A stretch of 64,000 nucleotides of DNA from Purshia tridentata (Eukaryota > Streptophyta > Magnoliopsida > Rosales > Rosaceae), in NCBI GenBank assembly GCA_003254885.1, contig QANT01004527.1, forward strand, positions 21,936 to 85,935, read 5' to 3'. Both the position numbers and the translations under genes were made by a program. Of the stretch, positions 13,399 to 25,814 are shown piece after piece. The first letter of the stretch is position 1. The number at the start of each line of letters is the position of its first letter. The notes beneath the pieces are model-generated. The model did no database searches. It had not been told where the DNA came from and saw nothing but the letters and a program-made list of their open reading frames with translations.

Positions 13399-13488
13399 AC
13401 CAACGGTCAATAGAAGTAAAAGCGCGGTACCTCCAACAACTATCCAATCCCAGAAATCCATTTGAATTTGAAAATCTGACCGTTTGGC
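13399..13488 (+). promoter_or_regulatory. Two MSA-like (MYB3R) elements in the HMG gene promoter
   Basis: ACCAACGGTCA at 13399-13409 (plus) and CCAAACGGTCA on the minus strand at 13478-13488 each match the mitosis-specific activator consensus YCYAACGGYYA at 10 of 11 positions. They lie about 195 and 115 bases before the ATG. MSA elements recruit three-repeat MYBs to G2/M genes, which fits the known mitotic expression of three-HMG-box proteins. Binding itself is inference. Confidence 0.55.
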
Positions 13489-13502
13489 TGCCCTTCCCTC
13501 CA

Positions 13503-13508
13503 TATAAA
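13503..13508 (+). promoter_or_regulatory. TATA box of the HMG-box gene
   Basis: TATAAA lies 93 bases before the ATG at 13601, just downstream of the MSA-like sites and followed by a CT-rich leader. Confidence 0.55.
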
Positions 13509-13554
13509 CACCCCGCCCTTCCCCATAACATCCACTCACTCACACTCAAAAATT

Positions 13555-13558
<4 letters not shown>

Positions 13559-13594
<36 letters not shown>
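13559..13594 (+). repeat. (CT)n microsatellite in the 5' leader
   Basis: An uninterrupted CT run ends seven bases before the ATG of the HMG-box gene. CT-rich leaders are common near plant transcription starts; this one is likely to vary in length. Confidence 0.85.
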
Positions 13595-13598
<4 letters not shown>

Positions 13599-13600
13599 CC

Positions 13601-14816
13601 ATGGCTGACACTGCAATTGCCGAGATGCCTACAAGGAAGCCCAGGACGAACAGAAGGGCGCTGAAGGAGAAGAACCTATCTGGAAATGAAGCCAATATCA
13701 TCGCCGGAAAGGTCTCGGAGCCCGCTCAGAGCCCCGTCCCAACCGGATCCGGCTCCGACCTGGCGAAGGAGAACAGCGAGAGCCTCTCTCAGCCTCTCAC
13801 ATCCCCCAAGAAAAGGAGAGCCGCGGCCTCCAAGAAACAGTCCAAGCAGGCGCAGCAACAATCCTCTTTCGAGAAAGACTTGCAAGAAATGCAAGATCAG
13901 CTCCAGAAACTGAGGCTTGAGAAGGACAAGACGGAGGAGCTCTTGAAGGCCAGGGAGGAGGAGCTTGAAACCAAGGGTCGAGAGCAGGACAAGCTTCAGA
14001 TGGAGTTGAAGAAGCTGCAGAAGTTGAAGGAGTTCAAGCCCACCATGGTTTGTTTTTCTTGATCCCCTTTCTTTTCTTCGTTTTTTTCTTAAGTTTTTCC
14101 TGGATTTTTTTTCATTGTGTTGTTGGATTAGCATCTGTTTGGTTGCTGAGAATGGTGAAAGGTTTAAGACTTTGGTTTGTTGATTCTTTATTTCTTGTTT
14201 TGGATTCATTTTTGTTTGGTTACTCGTAAATTGTGAGAAAATGAAAAAAGTTCATAAGGGTTCTTGATTTAAAGGTTCTTAGGGGTCTGATCGAATTGCT
14301 ACAAGTGTGTTTGATATATATAATGCTTCTTTATCTTAATTCAGGCATTCCCAATTGTTCAATCACTGAATGACAAAAAGAAGAAAGGTTGCCCTGAAAA
14401 GAAAAGGCCATCCCCTCCTTATATCCTCTGGTGCAAAGACCAATGGAATGAGGTAAGATAAAGAGTAATAAAGTATAATGTTTCTGAGATCTGAATGTGA
14501 AACAATTTCTGAATCCTCTTTTGGGGTTTTGATGCAGATCAAGAAGGAGAACCCTGAGGCTGAGTTTAAGGAAATCTCAAACATCTTGGGGGCCAAGTGG
14601 AAGAACGTCAGTGCAGAAGAGAAAAAGCCTTATGAAGAGAGGTATCAAGCTGACAAGGAAGCTTATCTGCAAGTGACTGCAAAAGAGAAGCGTGAGAGTG
14701 AAGCAATGCACCTCTTGGAAGAGGAGCACAAGCAGAAGACAGCTATGGAGTTGCTTGAACAATACCTGCAGTTCAAACAAGAAGCTGAAAAGGAGAACAA
14801 GAAGAAGTAAAGCTCA

Positions 14817-14849
<33 letters not shown>

Positions 14850-16043
14850 TACTCTCTCTCTATGTTATGTGTCTCTGAATATGGAATTGATAACGTATAC
14901 TCATTTGTAGTTACAGGAAAGAAAAGGATCCATTGAAACCCAAGCAGCCAATGTCAGCATTTTTCCTGTTCACAAATGAGAGGCGTGCAGCTCTGGTTGC
15001 AGAGAACAAAACTGTCACTGAGGTAATTGAAAATCACCATCCCCATTTTATTAAAGTCCTGTGCATATTTAGTTATTTGGCCACTTATCAACTCTGGGAC
15101 TATTTAATAGGTTGCAAAGATCACTGGTGAAGAATGGAAAACCATGACAGAAGAACAGAAAGGGCCTTATGAAAAGGTTTGCTCTATGGGCATATAAAAG
15201 CTTTTTGCCTTTTATCTTTTGTGGGGTTTATTAGTCCTGCCCCAGCTGAATCATGCTTAATAAGCTTCTTGGGTTTCTTTAAACCTTGCAGATGGCAAGG
15301 ACGAACAGGGAGAAGTATCTGCAAGAGATGGAGGTTTATAACCAGAAAAAGGAAGAGGAAGCTGCGAATCTCAAGAAGGAAGAGGAAGAGCTGATGAAGC
15401 TACAAAAGCATGAAGCCTTGCAACTGCTTAAGAAGAAGGAGAAGACAGAAAACATCATCAAGGTTTTCTAATCAAGCTGTTTGCTACTCTTCATTCTTTA
15501 CTGATAATTGATGTTACTATTGCATATTTTTATGATTACTAATAAAGTTGTGCAATGAACAGAAAACGAAAGAGGAGCGCCAGAAGAAGAAGAAGGAAGA
15601 AAAGAAGATTGTTGATCCCAACAAGCCTAAGAAGCCTGCATCCTCATACATTTTGTTCAGGTAAAAATTGCTGCAGTTCTGTTATTAACATGAAAAGGGT
15701 GCAAAGAAAACACTGATCAATTCTGTTTTGTTTTAAATAATGTAGCAAGGAAGCAAGAAAGACTCTATTGGAGGAGCGACCAGGGACTAACAACTCCACC
15801 ATTACTGCACTGATATCTCTGAAATGGAAGGTACCCTTTTTCAAAATTGTATTTGATAACATTTTGTTGAGGTAAATGTTTTTCTTGATGGAAGAAAACT
15901 CATCCTTCTGTTGTTGCTGGGTATAGGAATTGACTGAAGAAGAGAGGAAAATCTGGAATGACAAGGCCGCTGAAGCCATGGAAGCATACAAGAAGGAGAT
16001 GGAAGACTATAACAAATCTGTTGCTGCATCACTTCAAGACTGA
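13601..16043 (+). CDS. Three-HMG-box chromosomal protein (HMGB6/HMGB13 type)
   Basis: Nine exons: 13601-14047, 14345-14452, 14538-14806, 14917-15022, 15111-15176, 15292-15462, 15563-15660, 15746-15830 and 15927-16043, encoding 488 residues. The start is the ATG right after the CT tract. The N-terminus is basic (TRKPRTNRR, SPKKRRAAASKK). A coiled coil follows at about residues 90-145, then three HMG boxes. Each box begins with a Lys/Pro-rich core: KKRPSPPYILW, KPKQPMSAFFLF and KPKKPASSYILF. In Arabidopsis the plant-specific 3xHMG proteins bind DNA without sequence preference, are made around mitosis and decorate condensed chromosomes. All splice sites are canonical and phases agree, so I regard it as intact. 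Intron 3 holds a second CT microsatellite (14816-14840). Confidence 0.92.
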
Positions 16044-16716
16044 GGCTGCAGCTCTATCTGTCTGTTGATGTTCAATTGTTATTGAACATGTAGTTCATGT
16101 AGTGCAACATTTTCATTTTGATGTCTACTTTTTTAAGCCTTTTGCAATATGAAAGAATCGCGAATGTATGAAATTCAAGAGCTGTGAATGGTTCTGATTT
16201 GTGTAATCAATATATTGGCCTTGACATTTGTGAAATGAATCCAAGTATTTTTCCATTCAGTTTGGCTAAAAGATCTAGTTTTAGTAGTCTTAATCCTTGT
16301 GGGGCTAAAAGATAATGTTGTTCATTCCTTGACTCCATCGTCTACCACTTGAAAAGAACAAAGCACCCTCTCAAAGGGGTAATTTCGTAATTAACTGAGA
16401 AAAAAACATTTAAAACTTAAAAGCCATCGCTTTTCATTCGTGGGTCTCCTATCCTATGTCGAAGACTCGAAGTCGTCTCTCTATAATTAAACAAGCTTCA
16501 TTATGGCATCAAACATGCCTCGGGCGGCAAATTCTCCGCGCGCACTTTAGCTTAGTTTGGATTCCTCCAACGAAAAGTTAGCTAATTCTATACCTAACCT
16601 TCACTGTTAGCTGTAGCTCCACAACTACCACTAACCCACGCCTTGCAGGCGAAATTCCTTAACCTGCGCACACCACGCACCTCTATACCCCCAATCACCT
16701 CCCTCTCTGTTTTCCA
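16044..16716. other. Intergenic region, GAT1 promoter side
   Basis: Covers the HMG gene 3' flank and the likely promoter and leader of the GABA transporter. No further gene is seen. Confidence 0.4.
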
Positions 16717-17596
16717 ATGATGCCTGAACCTCCGAACCCAGTACCGTTCCTTGAGACCAGCCGCAAGGACGACGCCGGGGCAGTCTTCGTCCTCCAATCA
16801 AAAGGTTCCACGTCAATTTTATTTCTATTTTCTTTTATTAAAAAAAATTGTATATTTATTTTTCTAATTATGGATTATATATGAAGGGCAATGGTGGCAT
16901 GCGGGGTTTCATCTGACGACGGCGATAGTGGGGCCTACAATACTGACGCTGCCGTACGCGTTCAGAGGGCTGGGGTGGTGGGTTGGGTTCCTGTGCTTAA
17001 CCACCATGGGGTTGGTCACCTTCTACTCCTACTACCTTATGTCTCTGGTGCTCGACCACTGTGAGAAAGCTGGTCACCGCCACATCCGATTCCGTGAACT
17101 CGCCGCCGACGTCTTAGGTACCTAACACGTCATCTCCATAACCCAGTTTTTTTAAAATTAAAAAAAAAATTGCAAAATGTTGTTATGTTTAGCTATATAG
17201 CATATATTGCATTGCTTCCTTTTTACTTTTGTTCTATAAACACTTAAAACGATTTCGTTTTGCATGCTTTCGTTGTTTGTTGGGCAAAATCGCTGCTATT
17301 TTGTTTGCCCTAATCGGTCCCACATCTTTTTTTTCGTGATAATAAATGCTGTTTTTGACTTTCCGTTTCATTGGGGGCAACCGTGCAAGCGTGTGAAACA
17401 AACGTGTGGTAAGTGCATGATTCTGGTGGGACCGTGGGACTCTGCCACTCTGACACGTGTGTGACGGTCTTGTTTGACTGAAGCCTGGTCCAGTCCATAC
17501 GCGGTAACTGTTCATAATGTAGAAGCGTCATTAGAAAAATACGGGATGGTAAAATGTGAAATGTGAAGAGGATAGAAAAATTGTACTTTTCATTCC

Positions 17597-17629
<33 letters not shown>

Positions 17630-20600
17630 ATAGGAAATGAAAACTCCCTACTCAGTAACTCAGATGACCTACTACTGAATAAGGATGTTGTTGCCACTTG
17701 AAAGTTGAAACCAACTAATTAAAATCCTCATGCATTGCTGTCAACTATTTTTACTTTTCAGTTTTTCGTTTTTATTTTTTAAATTGGAAAAGCTGCAAAC
17801 CAGCAGGGAATTTATTCGGTTTGTTAATTTAGTCTGAATGCTGCACAAATTGCATTTGATTATACAATGCTTTTGAGCCATATGATGCTTTTGCCACAAA
17901 AACGCATCATTGTTTATTAGTGGTCCTCTGTTTCTTTTCTGCTCCATATATAAAAATTATGGTTATGGAATCCTGATTTTAAACTCTGTGGCCTTTTGCT
18001 TTTTTATAGGGTCAGGATGGATGTTTTATTTTGTAATATTCATCCAAACAGCCATAAATACTGGGGTTGGAATTGGAGCAATTTTGCTTGCTGGGGAATG
18101 CCTAAAGGTATACTATCATCACATCATCACATTGAATAATGTGACAGCTTCAGCTTCCAATAGTATTATTATCTCTTTATTACCAAAATAAAATTGGCAT
18201 ATCTATAAAGGGTTATGCTGCTTTTTAAAGTTTACTGGAGGAAATGAGTAGGGCACTTCTATTCATGGTATTCAAGGACAATGTTTTGTTGCCATAGATA
18301 AATTACTCAGTTTATTCATTTGGTCAATCTGCTATTGCTTCACAAAATATAATTGGTAGCCACTATGGGTAACAAACTAGTCATCCTAAATCACACAAAA
18401 GACAATCAGTTGCTGGTTCATAAAACTATCAAGAGCTGGGATGCTTTTCAACTTCTGAAGGCACTGAATAATTAGTGCATTGTTGGCACTTGTTTGTTTT
18501 GATGCCTCAATGGAAATTTAAAGCAGTCTTCTAAAGCCCAAGCAAGTTGGTCACTTTGGGTTGATACCCACCCAACACATATCTAATTGCCTTCACTGTC
18601 AACTGATTGCATGCATGAGGTGAGTTACTGAATTAGTGCATAATTGTGATCACTTGTTTGTTGACGCCTCAGTTGCAAATTAAAGCAGTCTTCTACAATC
18701 CCAAGCAAGATAGGAGAGCAAGTTAGTCACCTTAGTTTGATAACCACCCAAGATAGGCCTTGCCTTTATTGTCAAATAATTGCAAGAGCTGAGTCAGTAC
18801 AAGCAACCCAGTTACTACTGAAATTTAAACAAGAAGTTAACGAACTTTCATAGTGAACACTTATGGAAACAATGTTTTATCAATCAATTAATATTTTGTA
18901 CTGCCATAGTAAGTGCTGATAAAATCTTTTGAATTAGGTTTATTGAGAAATGCATCTTGTATTATAATACAGTGGGGATGTGTTGGTTGGTTTGCTTGTA
19001 TTATTTTGCATACAGTATAGTAGTTAGATTCTAGTAATCTTGCATTATCTTGATTGTCATTTTGTTTTGTTTTTGGTAAGATTATGTATTCAGAGCTTTC
19101 TCCCGATGGATCCCTGAAATTGTATCACTTCATAGCCATGGTTACAGTGGTAATGATAGTCATCTCTCAGCTTCCAACTTTCCACTCCCTAAGGCATATC
19201 AACTTTGGTTCACTGATTCTCAGCTTGGGCTACTCATTCCTGGTGGTTGGTGCTTGTATTTATGCAGGTAATGGACCCTTCAACATCATCATTTATATTT
19301 CACTCTTGCATTACTTATATGAAGAAAATTGCATGCATTTTTCTGGGCATCTTTTAATTTTTCAGCGGTAGGATAGTTTATTATCAATAAAGGACCACAT
19401 AATCCATTAAGGAAATTTTCTTGAATTTTTTTTATTTATTTGAAGAAAGCAAGTTCTAATCCTTTAGTAAATATAACTATTTCGTGGACCTTGGGGTTGT
19501 GGATGCAGTTTTTTTAAAGAACTAGAGTAGTTTAAAACATTTTTTTGATTTCTTCTCGTGATTTAAGAAACTTCTCTTTTTCCTACAGGTACCTCTAAGA
19601 ATCCCCCTCCAAGGGACTATTCCTTAGCATCTTCAAAGTCAGCAAGGGTCTTCAATGCCTTCACTTCCATCTCCATAATAGCTGCGATCTTTGGGAATGG
19701 AATACTACCCGAAATACAAGTAAATGCAGCATCTTTGGAACTTTTAATTAATTGTAAAAATCCAAGCTTTCTAATGCTAGCCGGCACAACCATTACATGA
19801 TCTTGTTGATTTAACTAGACTACTTAGTAACATGTGTGGAAAGTACATGTGTGAAAACATCACAAAAATAATGTCAAATTTTGCTTGCTTGGCATATGCT
19901 TCTTGATTTAATTCTATCATACTTATGAATCAATGCAGGCAACTTTGGCGCCACCAGCTACTGGGAAGATGGTAAAAGGTCTTGTGATGTGTTACACAGT
20001 AATTTTCATTACTTTCTATGCGACTGCAGTGTCTGGCTACTGGGCATTTGGGAACAAATCTAGTTCAAACATTCTAGAGAGCCTAATGCCAGATGAGGGA
20101 CCTTCTTTGGCTCCAACATGGGTTCTTGGACTTGCTGTGGTCTTCGTACTCCTTCAACTTCTTGCCATTGGCCTGGTAAGCTTACTCATGCACTCGTCAT
20201 ACGATTTTGAAAATTGCAATCCATGTCCAAAGAATAGAAGGAAAGCATCTATACTGTTTTCTGGACATTGAAAGTTAACTTTCTTAAGCCTATTTAAAGT
20301 TGCAATGAGGTAATCCTTCGCCAATATGTTGCAGGTTTATTCTCAAGTTGCTTATGAGATCATGGAAAAGAAATCAGCAGATGTCAATCAAGGAATGTTT
20401 TCAAAAAGGAATCTCGTTCCTCGGATAATTCTTCGGTCTCTGTACATGATACTCTGTGGATTTTTTGCAGCCATGCTTCCATTTTTTGGAGACATAAGCG
20501 GTGTGGTTGGAGCTATTGGCTTCATCCCTTTAGATTTCATCCTCCCAATGCTTCTCTACAACAAGACCCACAAGCCTCCAAAATCAACCTTAACTTATTG

Positions 20601-20724
20601 GATCAACATATCTATAATCATTGTGTTCACAGGCGCAGGAATGATGGGCACATTTTCCTCTATGAGGAAATTGGTTCTTGATGCCAACAAGTTTAAGCTC
20701 TTTAGTGATGATGTGGTTGATTAG
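16717..20724 (+). CDS. GAT1: GABA transporter 1-like amino acid/auxin permease
   Basis: Seven exons: 16717-16804, 16887-17117, 18010-18107, 19081-19267, 19589-19719, 19939-20175 and 20335-20724, encoding 453 residues, the usual GAT1 length. The start is the first of two adjacent ATGs. Early residues [19 protein letters not shown] form the conserved first membrane segment of the AAAP family. About ten further hydrophobic segments follow, including [19 protein letters not shown] and [20 protein letters not shown]. Arabidopsis GAT1 is a plasma-membrane proton-coupled high-affinity GABA importer; orthology rests on the whole-length match to my memory of the family. All splice phases close. Intron 2 has a (TTTTG)n run near 17600, and intron 3 has an imperfect tandem duplication. 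Confidence 0.9.
18464..18800 (+). repeat. Imperfect tandem duplication in GAT1 intron 3
   Basis: Two diverged copies of about 165 bases lie head to tail, roughly 18464-18630 and 18633-18800. Shared landmarks are GAATTAGTGCAT-like starts, CACTTGTTTGTT, TTAAAGCAGTCTTCTA and CCCAAGCAAG, followed by an ACCCACC-type block. It is a local intronic duplication with no coding sequence. Confidence 0.65.
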
Positions 20725-22806
20725 GCTTGTACATAAAAACACAAAGCAGTTGTTTTCGAAAGAAATGTTTTCTCTGATTCGCCCCTTTGCCTTGTAATAT
20801 CCAAATTACACATACTTCACACAATCACCTATTAAGTTGTAAGCTAGTCAAATTAAGTCTTAGATAACTTAATAAACATTCTGAGCCTCAACTGATCACA
20901 ATTTGAGAAATGGTTTTGTTGATCCAATATAAATAATTATCAAATCTCAGTTTAGTGTCATTGTAATGTGTAAAGACAAAAATGCCCTGTGTAGGTTCTA
21001 GAACTTAGGCTAGCTCCTGAAGAATGGAAGCTTCATTATTCTGATTCTAAGATATGGAAGAAATATCGATTTAATTTATTTTTAAAAAGCCTGGTTCACA
21101 TTGACATGATTTTTAAAAGAGGTTATGAGCTTTATGTGACTTAATTTGTGGCTAGCTGTAATGTTCCCATTAATTTAGGTGGACTCAGAGGCCCATTCCT
21201 CCTTGATTATTTTTTTTATTTTTTATTCGTGCAACGTTCCACGTTGATTAATTTAAGACTTTATTGACCAACTAGATGAGAATTATTTATACATGCAAGG
21301 GCGGCTGGTGATTAAATAAAACGACATAAAATCGCAACTGCATGTTAGCCAAATACATGTTCTTGCATGAGATTTTAAACAAGTTTTGAAACTATGAATA
21401 TTTCATATTTACCCAATGAAAAAAATATAAATGATCATATATAAGAGTAGCAGCAATCACAATCAGGCTTGGTCTTAAAGTAGGCAAAGGAGGCAACATG
21501 CCTCAGGCCTCAAAATATTAAGGACCCCTAAGTCCTAACAGATTTTATACCTTTATATATTATGTTTAAAAAGTTAAATTTTAGATTTCGAAGGTTTAAA
21601 ACCATGAAAATTTCGAAAGAATTTGTATTTCATTGGATATTTAGACTAAAACAATTTAAACTCTTAATAAAATTTCGACAATTTTGATTTGGTAATATTT
21701 CAAAACTTCAAAAAAATTAAAATTTTAGAAATTAATTCTATGATTACTTAAATAATATTCATAAAAGATTAATGGTCTAAATTTCATAACTTGCCCCGGA
21801 TCCCTGGATTCTTGGTGCCGGCCTTGATCACATCTTTTTCTTGGGTTTTAAATTGCTATTTTATGCCATGTGCCATATTAAATACTTGAACAAAAAATAA
21901 TAAAAATAAAAATAAGATATCCAAAATATCTATATATTCCCTGCAAGATTGGTACCAGACTCCAATCTCAGCTTCTCTCTTTACCTAGTCTACTTTGTAA
22001 TCAAAGGTTAAGATGGGAGCCGATATTAATTTTGGTGGGAAGCAAAGCAGGAAATCCAGATCCAACGCGGCAACATATATATACCTACTTCTGCTGATTT
22101 GTATAAACATAAATAATAGATAAATATCATACCAGTCGCTTCATTAGGTGCAATGCAAGCAGTACGTAATCCATAATAATTATTAATTATTCTATAAATA
22201 GAAAATTATCTTTATCCGTCAGACCGTCAGGGAGAAAGTGAGAGCCATTAGCCATTGAACTAACTCATTAACTTTCTGGGTCTATAAAAAATTGGAATAG
22301 ACCTTGAAATACTATTTATTTTTTAATTATCCTTTTTTTTTTCTTTTTTTTTTCTCCAGTTTCTTGTGGCCAATATATCATAGCTTGCTTGTACACACAA
22401 CAACACCTCAATCATGTGATTACAGTTGTTTAATAAAAGATGTAATAATAATTAAGAATAATTAAAGACAGAAAGAAGCACATAAAAGTCTAAGGCCAAG
22501 TCTCTCTCTTTCATGATCTGAAGACTTAATAAATGGGAAGGTTGGACACGGCAAATGCTCGGTTGAAAGTAATGGCGCCTATGTGGAGACCGTGAACACT
22601 GCAAATTGCAAACTACCACCCTCTTTTTTGCTTCATGTCATAACTCATAACTAACGCGTTTATCGATCCTTCACCAACCAAATTAACAACCCCTCCTCCA
22701 CATACTACAACATACACCCTCTCCCTCTTTCTCTCTCTCTCAAATCCTCTCATCTTCCTCTTTCATCTATCTCTCTCTCTCTCTCTTTGGAACCAAGAAA
22801 TTAGCA
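20725..22806. other. Intergenic region with dispersed-repeat-like segment
   Basis: No gene is supported. 21465-21835 looks like a dispersed repeat: it starts with GGCAAAGGAGGCAACATGCC and GGCCTCAAAATATTAAGGA and ends near TTGGTGCCGGCCTTG. I could not define its ends or class. CT runs at 22726-22790 belong to the leader of the next gene. Confidence 0.4.
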
Positions 22807-23664
22807 ATGGAGCTCGGAGCTCATAACTCGAGTAGTAAAGAGCATTTACCCTTGCAGCATCCAAAGTTCAATTCTCGCCTTCCTCTACCTCATCTGAATC
22901 CAAAGAAATCAACAACGACGGGGCAAAAGTTCGACTTTCAACTTCCTTTTCTTCTTCCTCTAAATCGAAATAAGACAATGGAGCAAAAGTTCGACTCTCA
23001 CTCTCTTCCTCCTTTGAATCAAAATAAAGCAATAGAGCAAAACTTCGACTCTCATCTTCTTTCTCTTTTGAATCAAAATAAAGCAACACAACAAAAGTTC
23101 AACTCTCGCCCTCTTCCTTCCCTCAATCAAAATAAAACGAGGGAAGAGAAGTTCGACTCTCGCCCTCTTCCTCTTCCTCTTCCTCATGAAAATCAATCTG
23201 CAGTAGAGAAATTTGGCAAGTCTAGGCCTGTATGGGACTGTGGAAGCACACTCTACGACTCCTTCGAGCTCAACTCGTTCAAACGCCAGCTAGACTCCGC
23301 CATATCATGCAGAACCATGTCAATGCCCCATCTACCCGATCGCCGAGCTCCGCCGCCTCCACAGCCACCCGCCGAAATTCCCAAAAAGCCCTCGAAGCTC
23401 TCTCGCTCGCTCAACAAACTCCTCCGCTCCGTTTTCAAGACAAAACCAAATAATTCCAGTGTCGTTTTTAGAGTGCAAGAGCAGTCGAGGCAGGACGGGT
23501 TGTACGTCGTGTACGACAAGTCTGGTGCACTTACGACGATCCCCGAAGTCGTTCCTCATGAGTTTGAGTTCGGTGGTCTCTCACCGGAGATTGGGTCGTT
23601 GGTTAGGAGGACAGGGTCGGAGAGATTTACAAGTACTACTTCTATTGGTATTTCATGTGCTTAG
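22807..23664 (+). CDS. Intronless repeat-containing protein with CGSTLYDSFEL motif
   Basis: 285 residues in one exon, starting at the first ATG after a CT-rich leader. I do not recognise a named family. Residues about 20-128 are six or so tandem units of 17-20 residues built on KFDSRPLPxLNQNKxxEQ. Then comes WDCGSTLYDSFELNSFKRQL (about residues 143-162), a Ser/Met/Pro segment with PPPPQPP, a basic amphipathic helix (KLSRSLNKLLRSVFK) and a mainly neutral C-terminus. There is no signal peptide or membrane segment. The LYDSFEL block is typical of a set of small plant proteins of unknown function and recurs in the gene at 2418-2708. The repeats look like an in-frame minisatellite expansion, likely to vary between alleles. 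Confidence 0.75.
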   Translation: MELGAHNSSSKEHLPLQHPKFNSRLPLPHLNPKKSTTTGQKFDFQLPFLLPLNRNKTMEQKFDSHSLPPLNQNKAIEQNFDSHLLSLLNQNKATQQKFNSRPLPSLNQNKTREEKFDSRPLPLPLPHENQSAVEKFGKSRPVWDCGSTLYDSFELNSFKRQLDSAISCRTMSMPHLPDRRAPPPPQPPAEIPKKPSKLSRSLNKLLRSVFKTKPNNSSVVFRVQEQSRQDGLYVVYDKSGALTTIPEVVPHEFEFGGLSPEIGSLVRRTGSERFTSTTSIGISCA

Positions 23665-25814
23665 CGTATAGCTATAAATTATAATTAATTAACTAGAAAT
23701 CTTGAATTAATACGAAATTTTGCAGTCACGTACTATGCATGTAAATATGTAATTAATAATTATAATATATGTTTTTTATATTTTAAGTAATTACTAATAT
23801 ATATATATATATATATATATATGCATGTGGCTCCATGCTGTTTATTTATTATCATATGCATTTGCTCAGTTTCATTAGAACTTTGACAATTTCATTCATG
23901 GTTTTGTATTGTAGATTGATCTGGTCAATATATATGTGCCTTAATTCGTCAATTTCAGGGGTTCGATTAAGGGCTAAATATATGATTAAATAATTCTCAA
24001 ACCTTTTGTACAATTAATAACTCTTAGTTTATAGGTAGCTCTTAATATGATCATAGTTCCAAATTTTTATGGATTTATATAAATCCATTCAAGTATTGAC
24101 AAGATTAATAAATCTTTGTATTCGTCCATCGATTGATGACTTTAAGATTTAGAAATCGTTTTTTCAGGGTTTAGAGTTCTCGATTTTTTTGGAACAATGT
24201 ATAAGATACAAAAGCATAATACATTACTTCAAACTGAATAATGTTATCTTCTTATACTTATCAATTCTCAATAATATAAAGTTATGTCGCTAGACTATAT
24301 ATACATCTGATAAAAAAAAAATATTAATTCTTGTAGTGGAGTGTTCATTTTGGAGACTCAATCTTTAAGACTCATAAATGTCTTTTATAAAATTAAACAA
24401 GAAAACTTTCATTTACTAAATTATTCAATTATAAAGTCCATGAGATGTTATAGAGTAATTCTTTAATAACATACTTAACACACACGAAACATATTTCTCA
24501 ACTATCATATATCAACAATTTATGATCAAGAGGCACAGTTGTTGAAATATATGCATCTATATATCTCAATCATTTATATGTGATTGAGAAATGCATGCAT
24601 ATACATTTAGATGATAAAAATGTTAATATCTTATTTTTAATTAATCAACGGATTAGAAAGTTCAACCAAACGGTACTAAAAGAAGGGAATTCAAACTCCA
24701 AACTTTATTGTAAAAATAAATACTTTTAACCACTAGAGTATATAGACGTACTGTGATTAGAAAATTCTCTCTTTCTATGTCGAAATTAGAAGAATTGTAG
24801 AATGAAAAATCTAGATTGGTCTGAGTCAGGTAACCCCCAAATTTAATAAAGCTGATGAAGTGGGCCATCCAAACGTGGCTTAGATGGTAATTATGCCCCG
24901 GTTTATATTGAAGGCCATTCGTGACACCTCTAGGTAGGTAAGCCTCTTTAAATTAAGGCTGAAGACCTATCAGTTAAAGGACAAATCTGAAAATATCATT
25001 TTTGTTCGAAAAAATATCAATTTCTTACAGAATAAAATTTAATTGAGTCATGTGATAATTAATTCTCACACTGTAAGAAGTTAATTACTTTTGAATTTGT
25101 AATACAAGACTAGAATTAAAATAAACAAAAACAAGCATAATAGAGAATCCAGATCTTCCTAGTTTATAATGGGGCTACGTTTTTTAACATATTCATTTGT
25201 TATCAATTGCATTTGAAACTAGGAATCCAAGTGGTTTGATTGACCTACTTATTAATATTTGTGATGAAAAGACTCGATCAGATTCAAATAAACTTACCCA
25301 AATTCAACCCATGCAAAATTTTAGGAGCTTAAATATTCATCCATATTAATTCAATTCGGTTCAAATTAATTATGAGTCCGGCTCGCATGCTCACTAAAAA
25401 CCACATGCAATGACTCTATTTCAGACTCTTACGTACCAAAATTATAAATTATTTTAGAGGGAAATTAAAGCATTCAATTCGGAATTAATTGGTAATGGAA
25501 ATTGGAGATGTTCAAAATCTTTATTTTTTCAAAGTGAGAGCTTTGTTTTAAACACACCTTCTCATGTGTGGTGTTACTCAAAATTAATTGTATAATCACG
25601 ATAATTGTTACTATCAAACAATAACTAAATTGTAAAACACGGGAAAAAAAGAACATTAAGGACTCCGCTCATTAAGAAGCAGAGACCACCTATAGCCAAT
25701 CTTTTTCAAGTTGTCTGGCAATCAGCCCATTTTTTAATTTTAAAATTAACTTAAAGTATCAAATCACTAATAAACTTGGTATAAATTAAGACGCTAATTT
25801 ATTAAGTTGGTGTA
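23665..25814. other. AT-rich intergenic DNA with (TA)n microsatellite
   Basis: No gene is supported. A (TA)n run lies at about 23798-23822. The remainder is very AT-rich, with short open frames lacking plant codon character. Confidence 0.5.

Noticed and set aside
13676-14209. Long open frame antisense to the first HMG exon
   Set aside because: It mirrors GC-rich, Lys/Glu-rich coding sequence. The translation is Leu-rich low complexity and the plus strand has a complete, well-supported gene.
21465-21835. Dispersed-repeat-like block (AGGCCTCAAAATATTAAGGA region)
   Set aside because: It looks like a common repeat, but I cannot define termini or class from one copy.
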